Notes: generated by a model from the sequence alone, not told the origin. Positions 1-10,324 are shown, counted from the stretch's first letter. The stretch is 64,000 bases of DNA from Poriferisodalis sp965116715 (GCA_965116715.1 OZ220724.1:2294001-2358000), one strand, 5' to 3'. Made by a program: numbers and translations.

Positions 1-443
1 GCCGCCGTGGGCAGCTGGTGGTTGATCTCCAGCGTGGTGGTGACGGCCAGCAGCACCAGGAAGCCGTAATAGAGCAATGCGTGCATCACGCCTGCGGCCG
101 GGTCCCGCAGCAGCGTCTGCATGAGCACGCCGCCGCGGTAGTCGTCCAGCCGCCGGCGGGCGTTGGAGGTCGTGGTGGAGCGTCGATCGGGCGCGCCCCG
201 CTGCCAGTTGCGCGTGCGCTGGGCGAAGTTCCAGGCCCCGTAGACGATCAGCACGCAGGTCAGCGCGTAGAACGCGAACTTGACCCCGCCCGGGATGTTG
301 CCGAACACCTCGCGATGCGCTGCGTCGGTGTCCTCGTGGAATCCGAACGCGGCCGCCGCAATTCCCGAGGCAGCGGTAACCGCCGCGAACGCGACGCCGA
401 TGCCCAGTACGAGCTGGTGCGGTCGCAGAGGCGGTTTGCTCAC
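1..443 (-). CDS. Membrane Fe-S oxidoreductase, N-terminal part (C-terminus outside window)
   Basis: The frame enters the window at its left edge and begins at GTG 443 on the minus strand; an in-frame stop lies upstream, so no earlier start is available. The visible 147 residues contain hydrophobic segments near residues 10-33 and 55-72 and a third starting near 118, followed by LEINHQLP. This resembles the nitrate-reductase-gamma-like membrane domain found at the N-terminus of actinobacterial heterodisulfide-reductase-related iron-sulfur oxidoreductases (Rv0338c type), which is family knowledge. The cysteine-rich domains would lie outside the window, so the assignment rests on the membrane part only. 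Confidence 0.55.
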   Translation of the reverse strand, partial: MSKPPLRPHQLVLGIGVAFAAVTAASGIAAAAFGFHEDTDAAHREVFGNIPGGVKFAFYALTCVLIVYGAWNFAQRTRNWQRGAPDRRSTTTSNARRRLDDYRGGVLMQTLLRDPAAGVMHALLYYGFLVLLAVTTTLEINHQLPTA

Positions 444-494
444 GCTGGCGAAGTTAGCTGACGACTCCGCGAGTGCCGGGAGCCGGTGAGCGGC

Positions 495-926
495 TCAGCC
501 GTAGAGCTTGCGGTTCGCCTTGCGCAGGCGACCGGCCAATTCCGACAGCAGCTTGTGCGCCACCGACGGCGTGCTGTCGATGATGCCCTTCAGCTCCCGC
601 CGCGACAGCATGATCGCCTCCATGTCGGTGGCGGCCACGACCGACGCGGTGCGCGGGCCGTCGTCGAAGAGCGCCATCTCGCCGATGGACTCGCCCGGGC
701 CGATCTCGGCGACCTTGCGCCCGTTGCGCCGCACCACGGCCGTGCCGTGCACGATCACGAACGCGTAACCGGCCATCGCACCGCCGCTGCCCTCCTCGAC
801 GATGTTGTCACCGGCCGTGAAGTCGACCTGCTCGGCCTTGCGTGCGATGTGCTGGAGTTCCTTCTTGCTGCAGTCGGAGAACAGGTCAACTTCACGAAGA
901 CTCTCCGCACGATTCGCTACAGACAT
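495..926 (-). CDS. Cyclic nucleotide-binding domain protein
   Basis: A 143-residue protein made almost entirely of one cNMP-binding (Crp-like) domain: a beta-roll with GDNIVEEGSGG, then the phosphate-binding-cassette-like stretch GPGESIGEMALFDDGPRTASV. No C-terminal helix-turn-helix is present, so it is a stand-alone sensor or regulatory module rather than a Crp transcription factor. ATG 926 is chosen because AAGGAG lies about 8 nt upstream; longer frames have no such site. In many families the arginine after GEMA(L) contacts the cyclic phosphate, and here the R of GPRTASV could do so. The partner and ligand are unknown. Confidence 0.8.
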   Translation of the reverse strand: MSVANRAESLREVDLFSDCSKKELQHIARKAEQVDFTAGDNIVEEGSGGAMAGYAFVIVHGTAVVRRNGRKVAEIGPGESIGEMALFDDGPRTASVVAATDMEAIMLSRRELKGIIDSTPSVAHKLLSELAGRLRKANRKLYG

Positions 927-1107
927 ATCCCGCTCCTTGCCGCAGTGCGCTGTTGCGCCGGGACCCGCCGGCCCACAAGCGCCGGACCGTAGCATGCGCC
1001 CGGCCCCCAAGACGCGCCAGAGACTAGCGCCCGCCGCCCATCTACCGGACGGGTCGCGTGCAATTGGCCCCGCGGCGTGCGACGCTACAGAGGCTGAGGA
1101 GGGCGCA

Positions 1108-1461
1108 ATGGTTGAGGCCTCGGTTGCAATGGTGACAGCGGTCATCAAGCCGCACCGGCTCGAGATGGTGCTGGAGGCGCTGCGGGACCTTGACATCACT
1201 GGGCTCACCGCGTCGGAGGTACGAGGATTCGGTCGTCAGGGCGGCCACACCGAGACCTACCGGGGCACCGAGTATCACGTCGACTTCATTCCGAAGGTGC
1301 GCATCGAGGTGCTGGTCGCCACCGAGCTGGCTGAGCGCGTGGTGGACGCCATTGTCGAGTCCACCCGTACCGAGCGCATCGGTGACGGCAAAGTGTGGGT
1401 CACCTCGGTCAACAGCGTGGTGCGTATCCGCACTGGCGAGCGCGGCATCGACGCCCTGTAG
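1108..1461 (+). CDS. glnB: Nitrogen regulatory protein PII
   Basis: PII signal-transduction protein (117 aa) that senses 2-oxoglutarate and ATP/ADP and binds target proteins through its T-loop. GFGRQGGHTETYRGTEY is the typical T-loop; Tyr56 here corresponds to the modified Tyr51 of E. coli PII because this protein carries about five extra N-terminal residues. The C-terminal block GDGKVWVTSV is also conserved. GAGGAGG lies about 6 nt before ATG 1108. Actinobacterial PII genes are usually linked to amtB and glnD; neither is adjacent here, so this is an orphan copy in the visible context. GlnB versus GlnK cannot be decided. Confidence 0.93.
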   Translation: MVEASVAMVTAVIKPHRLEMVLEALRDLDITGLTASEVRGFGRQGGHTETYRGTEYHVDFIPKVRIEVLVATELAERVVDAIVESTRTERIGDGKVWVTSVNSVVRIRTGERGIDAL

Positions 1462-1472
1462 CGAGGCTGGGC

Positions 1473-2195
1473 TCAGCGGAGGTAACGGTCCTCCACGGGT
1501 TGCGCGGCTGCGACCTCGAGGTTGGCGTCGAGCTCGTACACCAGGGGCACGCCGGTGGGGATGTTGAGCTCGGCAATCTCGCTGTCGCTGATGCCGTCGA
1601 GATGCTTCACGAGCGCTCGCAGGCTGTTGCCGTGGGCCGCCACCAACACCGTGCGCCCGGCCCGAAGGTCGGGCGCTATGCCGTCGCGCCAGTAGGGCAG
1701 CAGCCTCGTCACGACGTCGGCCAGACACTCGGTGCGCGGCACGCTGCCTGCTGCGAGATCGGCGTAGCGCGGATCGCCCGCGACGTCGAATTCGTGATCA
1801 GGGGGCATCGGCGGGGGAGGCACGTCGTAGCTGCGACGCCAGAGATGGACTTGGTCGGCGCCGTGCCGCTCAGCCATCTCGGCCTTGTTGAGGCCGGTGA
1901 GCGCTCCGTAGTGCCGTTCGTTCAGCCGCCAGTGCCGCCGTACCGGCAGCCAGCCTCGGCCCATCGCGTCAAGCGTCGTGTTGGCGGTCTGGATGGCACG
2001 CCGCAGGAGCGATGTGTGCACGATGTCGGGCTCGATGCCCGCTGCCGCCAGCGTCGCGCCTGCGGCCCGAGCTTCCGCTCGGCCGTCGCCGGTCAGGCCG
2101 ACGTCCCACCAGCCGGTGAAGCGGTTCTCGAGATTCCAGGTGCTCTGGCCGTGGCGCAGGAGCACGAGTGTGTGCGTCTCGCCGGCCGGTGACAT
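1473..2195 (-). CDS. gpmA: 2,3-bisphosphoglycerate-dependent phosphoglycerate mutase
   Basis: Glycolytic enzyme interconverting 3- and 2-phosphoglycerate (240 aa). The phosphohistidine signature LLRHGQSTWN is at the N-terminus, followed by NRFTGWWDVGLT and NERHYGALTGLNKAE; the second catalytic histidine is in VLVAAHGNSLRAL. Length and motifs fit the cofactor-dependent (dPGM) family. ATG 2195 is chosen because conserved sequence begins shortly after it. There is no Shine-Dalgarno, but TACCGT sits 8 nt before the ATG, which suggests a leaderless mRNA. It is convergent with the PII gene, with only 11 bp between the two stops. Confidence 0.95.
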   Translation of the reverse strand: MSPAGETHTLVLLRHGQSTWNLENRFTGWWDVGLTGDGRAEARAAGATLAAAGIEPDIVHTSLLRRAIQTANTTLDAMGRGWLPVRRHWRLNERHYGALTGLNKAEMAERHGADQVHLWRRSYDVPPPPMPPDHEFDVAGDPRYADLAAGSVPRTECLADVVTRLLPYWRDGIAPDLRAGRTVLVAAHGNSLRALVKHLDGISDSEIAELNIPTGVPLVYELDANLEVAAAQPVEDRYLR

Positions 2196-2259
2196 GGGCG
2201 TGCACGGTAGCCCGCGCACGCCGTCTGCGGCGGCGCGGCCGGTAGCATCACTTAGAGAA

Positions 2260-2280
2260 GTTGCTAGTGAGACACTCAAC
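2260..2280 (+). promoter_or_regulatory. HAIR-like HspR operator before dnaK
   Basis: GTTGCTA-N7-ACTCAAC matches the layout of the actinobacterial HAIR element (CTTGAGT-N7-ACTCAAG), with the right half nearly exact and the left half degenerate. It overlaps the -35 box and spacer of the dnaK promoter. The hspR gene is in the same operon, so autoregulation is the natural reading. Confidence 0.6.
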
Positions 2281-2289
2281 TTATATGAT
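2261..2289 (+). promoter_or_regulatory. dnaK operon promoter
   Basis: TTGCTA (2261-2266) and TATGAT (2284-2289) are separated by exactly 17 bp and match the primary-sigma consensus in 4/6 and 5/6 positions. The predicted start near 2296 leaves a leader of about 60 nt before the dnaK ATG. The HAIR-like element lies inside this promoter. Confidence 0.6.
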
Positions 2290-2357
2290 TGTCTGCACTA
2301 CCCATCCACAGTCCTGGCCAGTCTCGGTCGGGATGCCTCACCATGAAAGGCGCAACG

Positions 2358-4175
2358 ATGCCCAAGGCTGTCGGAATTGACCTCGGAACCACGAACTCGG
2401 TGGTGGCTGCGATGGAGGGCGGCGAGCCCGCTGTCATTGCCAATGCCGAAGGCGACCGCACGACCCCGTCGGTGGTGGCCTTCGCCCGCAACGGCGAGGT
2501 GTTGACCGGCGAGGTCGCCAAGCGGCAGGCGGTCACCAATCCCGACCGGACCATTGCCTCGGTCAAGCGGCACATGGGCACTACCTGGGGCAAGTCCATC
2601 GACGACAAGAACTACACGCCGCAGGAGATCTCGGCCCGGGTGCTGCAGAAGCTGAAGCTCGACGCCGAGCAGTACCTCGGCGACACGGTGACAGAGGCGG
2701 TCATCACCGTGCCGGCGTACTTCGACGACGCACAGCGGACCGCAACGACCGAAGCCGGCAAGATCGCCGGCCTCGAAGTGCTGCGCATCATCAATGAGCC
2801 GACAGCCGCTGCGCTGGCGTACGGCCTCGACAAGGAAGACGAGGACCAGACGATCCTGGTGTTCGACCTCGGCGGCGGCACCTTCGACGTGTCCGTGCTC
2901 GAGATCGGCGACGGCGTCTTCGAGGTGAAGTCCACCGCGGGCGACACCCATCTCGGCGGCGACGACTGGGACGCCGCTGTGGTCGCCTGGCTGGTGGCGT
3001 CGTTCAAGGGCGACCATGGGGTCGACCTGAGCACCGATGCGATGGCCTGCCAGCGGTTGCGAGAGGCGGCCGAGCAGGCCAAGAAGGACCTGTCGTCCAA
3101 GCAGAGCAGCCAGGTCAACCTGCCGTTCATCACGGCCACCGACAGCGGGCCCCTCCACCTCGATTACGAGCTGAGCCGGTCCAAGTTCGAAGAACTGACC
3201 TTCGACCTGCTGAAGCGGTGCCGGGCCCCGTTCGAGCAGGCCATCAACGACGCGGGCCTCGCCAAGGCCGACATCGACCACGTGATCCTGGTGGGCGGCT
3301 CCACGCGCATGCCTGCCGTGCAGAAGCTGGTGACCGAGCTCACGGGCAAGGAGCCCCACAAGGGTGTGAATCCCGACGAGGTGGTCTCGGTGGGTGCCGC
3401 CATCCAGGCCGGTGTGCTCAAGGGCGACGTCACCGACGTGCTGCTGCTGGACGTCACGCCGCTGAGCCTGGGCATTGAGACCAAGGGCGGCGTGATGACG
3501 CGCCTGATTGAGCGCAACACCACGATCCCCACGCGCCGCTCGGAGATGTTCACCACCGCCGAAGACGGTCAGCCGTCCGTGGAGATCCACGTGCTGCAAG
3601 GCGAGCGGGAAATGGCCTCCGGCAACAAGACCCTGGGCAAGTTCCAGCTGGTCGGCCTGCCGCCGGCACCGCGGGGCGTCCCGCAGATCGAGGTGGCGTT
3701 CGACATCGACGCGAACGGCATCGTCCACGTGTCCGCGAAGGACAGCGCCACGGGCAAGGAGCAGTCGATCACGATCACCGGGCAATCGGCGATGTCGCCT
3801 GAGGAGATCGAGCGCATGGTGTCCGATGCCGAGGCGCACGCCGCGGAGGACGCTCGCCGGCGGGAAGAGGCCGAGATCCGCAACAACGCGGACACGCTCG
3901 TGTACCAGACCCGCAAGCTGCTCGATGAGCAAGGCGACGGTGTCTCTGCCGACGACAAGGAGCCCGTGGAGTCTGCTCTGGCGGCAGCCAGCGAAGCGCT
4001 CGAGAGCGATGACCTCGACGCGATCCGCGCCGCGACCGAGACGCTCACTGCCGCCAGCAGCGCGTTCAGCCAGAAGCTGTACGAGTCTGCGGCCGCGAAC
4101 AGCGCCGCCGGGGCTGATGGCACCGGTGCCGACGACGATGTCGTCGACGCGGAGATCGTGGACGAGGAGAAGTGA
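2358..4175 (+). CDS. dnaK: Chaperone DnaK (Hsp70)
   Basis: Hsp70 chaperone of 605 aa. Recognisable parts in order are the ATPase phosphate-1 motif GIDLGTTNS, NEPTAAALAYG, DLGGGTFDVS, the hinge-region VLLLDVTPLSLGIET that starts the substrate-binding domain, and an acidic tail ending in VDAEIVDEE. ATG 2358 is used because AAAGG lies about 9 nt upstream and MPKAVGIDLG is the usual N-terminus; ATG 2343 is an in-frame alternative. It is the first gene of dnaK-grpE-dnaJ-hspR and probably represses itself indirectly, because DnaK acts as HspR co-repressor in Streptomyces (family knowledge). Confidence 0.98.
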   Translation: MPKAVGIDLGTTNSVVAAMEGGEPAVIANAEGDRTTPSVVAFARNGEVLTGEVAKRQAVTNPDRTIASVKRHMGTTWGKSIDDKNYTPQEISARVLQKLKLDAEQYLGDTVTEAVITVPAYFDDAQRTATTEAGKIAGLEVLRIINEPTAAALAYGLDKEDEDQTILVFDLGGGTFDVSVLEIGDGVFEVKSTAGDTHLGGDDWDAAVVAWLVASFKGDHGVDLSTDAMACQRLREAAEQAKKDLSSKQSSQVNLPFITATDSGPLHLDYELSRSKFEELTFDLLKRCRAPFEQAINDAGLAKADIDHVILVGGSTRMPAVQKLVTELTGKEPHKGVNPDEVVSVGAAIQAGVLKGDVTDVLLLDVTPLSLGIETKGGVMTRLIERNTTIPTRRSEMFTTAEDGQPSVEIHVLQGEREMASGNKTLGKFQLVGLPPAPRGVPQIEVAFDIDANGIVHVSAKDSATGKEQSITITGQSAMSPEEIERMVSDAEAHAAEDARRREEAEIRNNADTLVYQTRKLLDEQGDGVSADDKEPVESALAAASEALESDDLDAIRAATETLTAASSAFSQKLYESAAANSAAGADGTGADDDVVDAEIVDEEK

Positions 4176-4801
4176 GCGACATCGAGACCGAGCTCGATGC
4201 GGCGGCGGCCGAAGCAGTCGCCGAGAGCCGGCCGGCACCGGGCGACCCTGCTCTGGACGACCCTGCCCCGGAAGAGCTGGCGGAACGAGCTGACCTGCAG
4301 TCGCAGCTTGACGAGGTGACCGCCGAGCGAGACGACTATCTCGACCAGCTCCAGCGCCAGCGGGCAGAGTTCCAGAACTTCCGGAAGCGGGTCGAAGCCG
4401 AGCGACGTCAGCAGGTCTCAGCCGGAGTGAGCCGCCTGGTGGAGTCGCTGCTGCCGGTGCTCGATGGATGCGACGCGGCCACTGCCCAAGGGCACAGTGA
4501 AGTTGCCGCCGTGGGCCAGTCCCTCATGGTGGCCCTGGGCAAGGCAGGACTCGAACGCATCGACGCCGTCGGGGAACCGTTCGACCCCACCCAGCATGAG
4601 GCAGTGACGATCGAGGAGGCACCTGCCGTCGAGACCGGTGAGCCCGCTGGCGACGGTGCCCCCGACACCGACGACGCAGCGGGGGAAGACGATGGCGCCA
4701 CCGCCACTGCCCGCCAGCTCGTGACCGCGGAGTTGCGCAGCGGCTTCCGTTTCGACGGCCGGGTGCTGCGTGCTGCCATGGTCAAGGTGCGCACGGGGTA
4801 G
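4172..4801 (+). CDS. grpE: Nucleotide exchange factor GrpE
   Basis: DnaK nucleotide exchange factor, 209 aa. It has an acidic low-complexity N-terminus, a coiled-coil with QRQRAEFQNFRKRVEAER, the DGCDAA region, and a C-terminal beta domain ending GRVLRAAMVKVRTG. The GTG start overlaps the dnaK stop as GTGA, with GAGGAG just upstream, so translation is coupled to dnaK. An unusual acidic insertion (residues about 150-175, GEPAGDGAPDTDDAAGEDDG) sits in the C-terminal domain. Confidence 0.95.
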   Translation: MSDIETELDAAAAEAVAESRPAPGDPALDDPAPEELAERADLQSQLDEVTAERDDYLDQLQRQRAEFQNFRKRVEAERRQQVSAGVSRLVESLLPVLDGCDAATAQGHSEVAAVGQSLMVALGKAGLERIDAVGEPFDPTQHEAVTIEEAPAVETGEPAGDGAPDTDDAAGEDDGATATARQLVTAELRSGFRFDGRVLRAAMVKVRTG

Positions 4802-4810
4802 GGGACCACG

Positions 4811-5785
4811 ATGGACCCACGACGCGAGTGGTTCGAGACCGACTACTACGCGGCCTTGGGCGTCTCGCCCGACGCGTCGGACAAGGAGATCACCAAGGCG
4901 TACAGGAAGCTCGCACGCAAGCACCATCCGGACTCCAGCGCGGGCAACGAGGAGCGCTTCAAGCAGATCTCTGCGGCATATGACGTCGTCGGCGATGCCT
5001 CCAAGCGAGCGGCCTACGACGAGGCACGGCGCTTGGGCCCTGCCGGCTTCGGCCCCCAGATGGGCGGCTTCGCGTCGGGTCCGGGCGGCTTCAGCATCCG
5101 GATCGAGGATCTCGGCGATCTGGGCGGCATCTTCGGCAACCTGTTCGGCGACGGCCGCGGGCGAGCCGGCCCCATGCCGATGCGCGGCCACGACCTGGAG
5201 ACCCGCATCGGCATCTCGTTTCGCGATGCGGTCTCCGGAGTCGTCACCGAGGTTGCCGTGCCCGACTCGCCGTCCGGCGCCATGCGCAAGGTCAAGGTGC
5301 GCATCCCCGCCGGCGTCGACGACGGCGGCCGGATCAGGCTGGCGGGCAAGGGTTCGCCGGGAGCGGGCGGGGGGCCGAACGGCGATCTGTTCGTGCTGGT
5401 CGACGTGGCGCCCGATGCAGACTTCGGCCGGGACGGCCGGAATCTGACCATCAGCGTGCCGATCACGTTTCCCGAGGCCGTTTTCGGCGCCGATGTGCGG
5501 GTGCTGGATTTCAGCGGCGACTCGGTGACCCTGCGCATCCCGCCGGGAACGACGTCGGGCAAGACCTTCCGGGTGCGCGGCCGCGGCATCGCCACCCGCC
5601 GTGGAACCGGCGACTTGCTGGTGAGCGTCGAGATCGTGGTGCCGACGAAGCTGTCCTCGGCGGAGCAGACGGCCATCGAGGCGCTGCGCGACGTTGCTGA
5701 CTTCACCGAGGGCACGAGCCGGCGACAGCGCGATGCCGAGCCGGAACCGGCGACACTCGCCGACACCGCAGAAGCTCAGCGATAG
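4811..5785 (+). CDS. dnaJ: DnaJ/Hsp40 co-chaperone lacking the zinc finger
   Basis: Hsp40 of 324 aa. The J-domain (residues about 10-75) carries the HPD tripeptide in KHHPDSSAG, which stimulates DnaK ATPase. It is followed by a Gly/Phe-rich linker (GFGPQMGGFASGPGGF) and two beta-sandwich C-terminal domains. The four CxxCxGxG zinc repeats of class I DnaJ are absent, so by architecture it is a class II (CbpA-like) protein, although it occupies the position of the main dnaJ. It starts 9 bp after grpE. No other dnaJ is visible in the window. Confidence 0.93.
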   Translation: MDPRREWFETDYYAALGVSPDASDKEITKAYRKLARKHHPDSSAGNEERFKQISAAYDVVGDASKRAAYDEARRLGPAGFGPQMGGFASGPGGFSIRIEDLGDLGGIFGNLFGDGRGRAGPMPMRGHDLETRIGISFRDAVSGVVTEVAVPDSPSGAMRKVKVRIPAGVDDGGRIRLAGKGSPGAGGGPNGDLFVLVDVAPDADFGRDGRNLTISVPITFPEAVFGADVRVLDFSGDSVTLRIPPGTTSGKTFRVRGRGIATRRGTGDLLVSVEIVVPTKLSSAEQTAIEALRDVADFTEGTSRRQRDAEPEPATLADTAEAQR

Positions 5786-5803
5786 CGGCCAAGGGATACA
5801 GCC

Positions 5804-6223
5804 ATGAGCGAACAACCCAGACGAACGCCATCTGCGTCCGAGCGCAACCGCGCGCTCTATGTCATCTCGGTGGCAGCCGAGCTCGCCGGCGTGCATGCCC
5901 AGACATTGCGGATCTACGAGCGCAAGGGCTTGCTGGCGCCCGCCCGCACCTCTGGCGGCAGTCGGCGCTACAGCGACCGCGACATTGCCATGCTGAACCG
6001 GATCAGTCAGCTCACCAGCGAGGGCCTCAACCTGGCCGGCGTCAAGCGCGTGCTGGAGCTGGAGGAGCGCGTGGCGGCCTTGGAGCGCAAGCTGGCCGAT
6101 GTGCAAGCCGAAGCAGCCACGCTGGTGGCCGAGACGCACCGCCAGTACCGGCGTGACCTGGTGCCGTGGCCGCAGACCGACCTCATCCCGCGGCCCGGAA
6201 CAGGTCCGGATCGGCCGACTTGA
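5804..6223 (+). CDS. hspR: Heat-shock repressor HspR (MerR family)
   Basis: MerR-type regulator of 139 aa. The winged helix-turn-helix is recognisable in VISVAAELAGVHAQTLRIYERKG and GGSRRYSDRDIAMLNRI, followed by a coiled-coil near residues 85-115. There is no metal-binding cysteine set. Position behind dnaK-grpE-dnaJ and in front of clpB is the standard HspR context; it represses these promoters through HAIR elements with DnaK as co-repressor (Streptomyces and Mycobacterium knowledge). AAGGGA precedes ATG 5804. Its stop codon lies inside the clpB HAIR element. Confidence 0.95.
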   Translation: MSEQPRRTPSASERNRALYVISVAAELAGVHAQTLRIYERKGLLAPARTSGGSRRYSDRDIAMLNRISQLTSEGLNLAGVKRVLELEERVAALERKLADVQAEAATLVAETHRQYRRDLVPWPQTDLIPRPGTGPDRPT

Positions 6224-6239
6224 GTGTAGTACTATCAAG
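6219..6239 (+). promoter_or_regulatory. HAIR element before clpB
   Basis: CTTGAGT-N7-TATCAAG: the left half is identical to the HAIR consensus and the right half matches 5 of 7 positions, with the canonical 7-bp spacer. It overlaps the hspR stop codon and ends 22 bp before the clpB start. Confidence 0.75.
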
Positions 6240-6244
6240 TTTTC

Positions 6245-6253
6245 TGATATACT
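6245..6253 (+). promoter_or_regulatory. Extended -10 promoter of clpB
   Basis: TGATATACT is an extended -10 (TGN-TATACT). Transcription would begin about 7 nt later, at or next to ATG 6261, predicting a leaderless clpB mRNA. No good -35 is seen at 16-18 bp, which is consistent with an extended -10 promoter. Confidence 0.5.
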
Positions 6254-6260
6254 TAGGGTC

Positions 6261-8852
<2,592 letters not shown>

Positions 8853-8853
8853 G

Positions 8854-8898
8854 CGGTCCGCCAACCGGCTGAATCAGCCGGAAATCCGGCGGTCCGCC
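8854..8898 (+). terminator. Hairpin region after clpB
   Basis: CCGGCTGA-A-TCAGCCGG (8865-8881) is a perfect 8-bp dyad with a one-base centre, flanked by direct copies of CGGTCCGCC at 8854-8862 and 8890-8898. There is no U-tract, so it may be a transcript 3'-end structure or a protein site rather than a classical intrinsic terminator. Confidence 0.4.
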
Positions 8899-8911
8899 AG
8901 GGGTCTCTCCC

Positions 8912-8917
8912 TAGACT
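8912..8917 (+). promoter_or_regulatory. -10 box of the purA transcript
   Basis: TAGACT lies 6 nt upstream of a GTG that opens a 12-codon frame leading into purA. The same hexamer precedes the DUF4143 ATPase gene at 26553. A leaderless start at 8924 is predicted. Confidence 0.4.
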
Positions 8918-8923
8918 GATTTG

Positions 8924-8962
8924 GTGACGACCAAGGCATCCTGCCGGCTGGCGATCCGCTGA
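8924..8962 (+). CDS. Candidate 12-codon leader ORF upstream of purA
   Basis: GTG 8924 opens a frame of 12 sense codons (MTTKASCRLAIR) ending in TGA 8960-8962, three bases before the purA ATG. The -10 box at 8912 would place the 5' end of the mRNA at or beside this GTG. purA itself has no Shine-Dalgarno, so its translation may depend on ribosomes finishing this leader. It could also be an incidental frame; there is no homology evidence. Confidence 0.35.
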   Translation: MTTKASCRLAIR

Positions 8963-8965
8963 ATC

Positions 8966-10246
8966 ATGCCCGGCTCGATCGTCGTAGGAATGCAATGGGG
9001 CGATGAGGGCAAGGGCCGCATCGTCGACGTCGTCGCAAAGGAATGCCAGCACGTCGTCCGCTATCAGGGCGGCCACAACGCGGGGCACAGAATCGTCGTC
9101 GACGGCGAGGCATTCGCCCTGCAGCTCATTCCCAGCGGGGTGCTGTACGAACACGTGACGCCGATCATCGGCAATGGTGTCGTGATCAACCCGTGGGTGC
9201 TGATCGACGAGATCGACATGCTGCAGAGCCGGGGTGTCGACTGCGGCCGGCTGATGCTCAGCCCGGCGGCGCATCTCGTGCTGCCGTACCACCAGATTGC
9301 CGACGAGCTCGCCGAGGCGCAGCGCGGCGATGCGAAGCTCGGCACCACCAAGCGCGGCATCGGGCCGGCGTACGCCGACAAGGCGGCACGGGTCGGATTG
9401 CGCGTCGAGGACCTGCTCGAGCCGATGACGCTGCGCTCCCGGTTGCTGAGCGTGCTGGCCGACCGCAACGCCTACCTGCAACGGGTGTACGAACATCCCG
9501 GCGTCGACCCCGACGAGCTGGCTGACCAGCTCATCACCGAAGTTGCGCCGCGGTTGGCGCCGCTGGTGGCCGACACCGTGGGGTGGCTCCACGAAGCGCT
9601 GCATGCGGGCGAGCGTGTCCTGTTCGAGGGTGCCCAGGCCACCTTCCTCGACCTCGACCACGGCACGTACCCCTTCGTCACCTCCTCCAACCCGGTGGCA
9701 GGCTTCGCTCTGGTCGGCTCGGGCATCGGCCCAGGCGCCGTCGATCAGGTCATCGGCATAGCGAAGGCGTACACGACACGGGTCGGCTCGGGACCGTTCG
9801 TGACTGAGCTGCATGACGAAGTCGGCGACGAGTTGGTGCGGCGCGGTGCCGAGTTCGGCACCAACACCGGCCGGCGCCGCCGCTGCGGCTGGTTCGACGC
9901 GGTGATGGGTCGCCAAGCTGCCCGTCTCAATGCCTGCACCGAGGTCGCGCTCACCAAGCTGGACGTGCTCGACGAGCTCGACACCATCAAGGTGTGCGTG
10001 GCCTACGAGGTGGACGGCCGCCGCTACGACTACCTGCCGCACCTGCGCTCGCTGTGCGACCGGGCGCAGCCGGTCTACGCAACGCTGCCCGGCTGGAAGA
10101 CCCCGCTCGACAAGGTCACCGAACGCTGGCAGCTGCCTCGCCAGGCGGTGGACTACATCGCCTTTCTCGAACGCCAGCTCGGCCTGCCGATCCGGTATGT
10201 CTGCGTCGGCCCCGGCCGTGAGCAGTACATCAGGTTCGCGGCGTGA
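8966..10246 (+). CDS. purA: Adenylosuccinate synthase
   Basis: GTP-dependent enzyme converting IMP and aspartate to adenylosuccinate, the first AMP-specific step (426 aa). Signatures: the P-loop-like WGDEGKGRIVD near residue 11, QGGHNAGHRIVV, GTTKRGIGPAYADKA, the YPFVTSSNP region, and TRVGSGPFVTEL. Length fits the family. It opens a ten-gene purine block. No ribosome binding site is visible; initiation may be coupled to the leader ORF that ends 3 nt before. Confidence 0.97.
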   Translation: MPGSIVVGMQWGDEGKGRIVDVVAKECQHVVRYQGGHNAGHRIVVDGEAFALQLIPSGVLYEHVTPIIGNGVVINPWVLIDEIDMLQSRGVDCGRLMLSPAAHLVLPYHQIADELAEAQRGDAKLGTTKRGIGPAYADKAARVGLRVEDLLEPMTLRSRLLSVLADRNAYLQRVYEHPGVDPDELADQLITEVAPRLAPLVADTVGWLHEALHAGERVLFEGAQATFLDLDHGTYPFVTSSNPVAGFALVGSGIGPGAVDQVIGIAKAYTTRVGSGPFVTELHDEVGDELVRRGAEFGTNTGRRRRCGWFDAVMGRQAARLNACTEVALTKLDVLDELDTIKVCVAYEVDGRRYDYLPHLRSLCDRAQPVYATLPGWKTPLDKVTERWQLPRQAVDYIAFLERQLGLPIRYVCVGPGREQYIRFAA

Positions 10247-10310
10247 GCCGCGACATCGGATACAGCGCGGCGTGAGCCGCGAAGCTGGATACAGCGCAGC
10301 GTGAGCTGAG
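10238..10310 (+). repeat. Tandem 29-bp hairpin repeat at the purA stop codon
   Basis: Two 29-bp units (10238-10266, 10267-10295) and a partial third (10296-10310). Each contains a stem with GTGA in the loop: GCGGC-GTGA-GCCGC in units 1 and 2, and CAGC-GTGA-GCTG in unit 3. The purA stop codon TGA is in the loop of the first unit. Both stem arms differ together in unit 3, a compensatory change. Confidence 0.8.
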
Positions 10311-10324
10311 TCGGGAGATCGCCG

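Noticed and set aside
2298..4238. Long open frame of 646 codons antisense to dnaK
   Set aside because: It is a shadow of dnaK produced by GC-rich codon use; its translation is Arg/His/Gly-rich without any domain, whereas the dnaK frame is certain.
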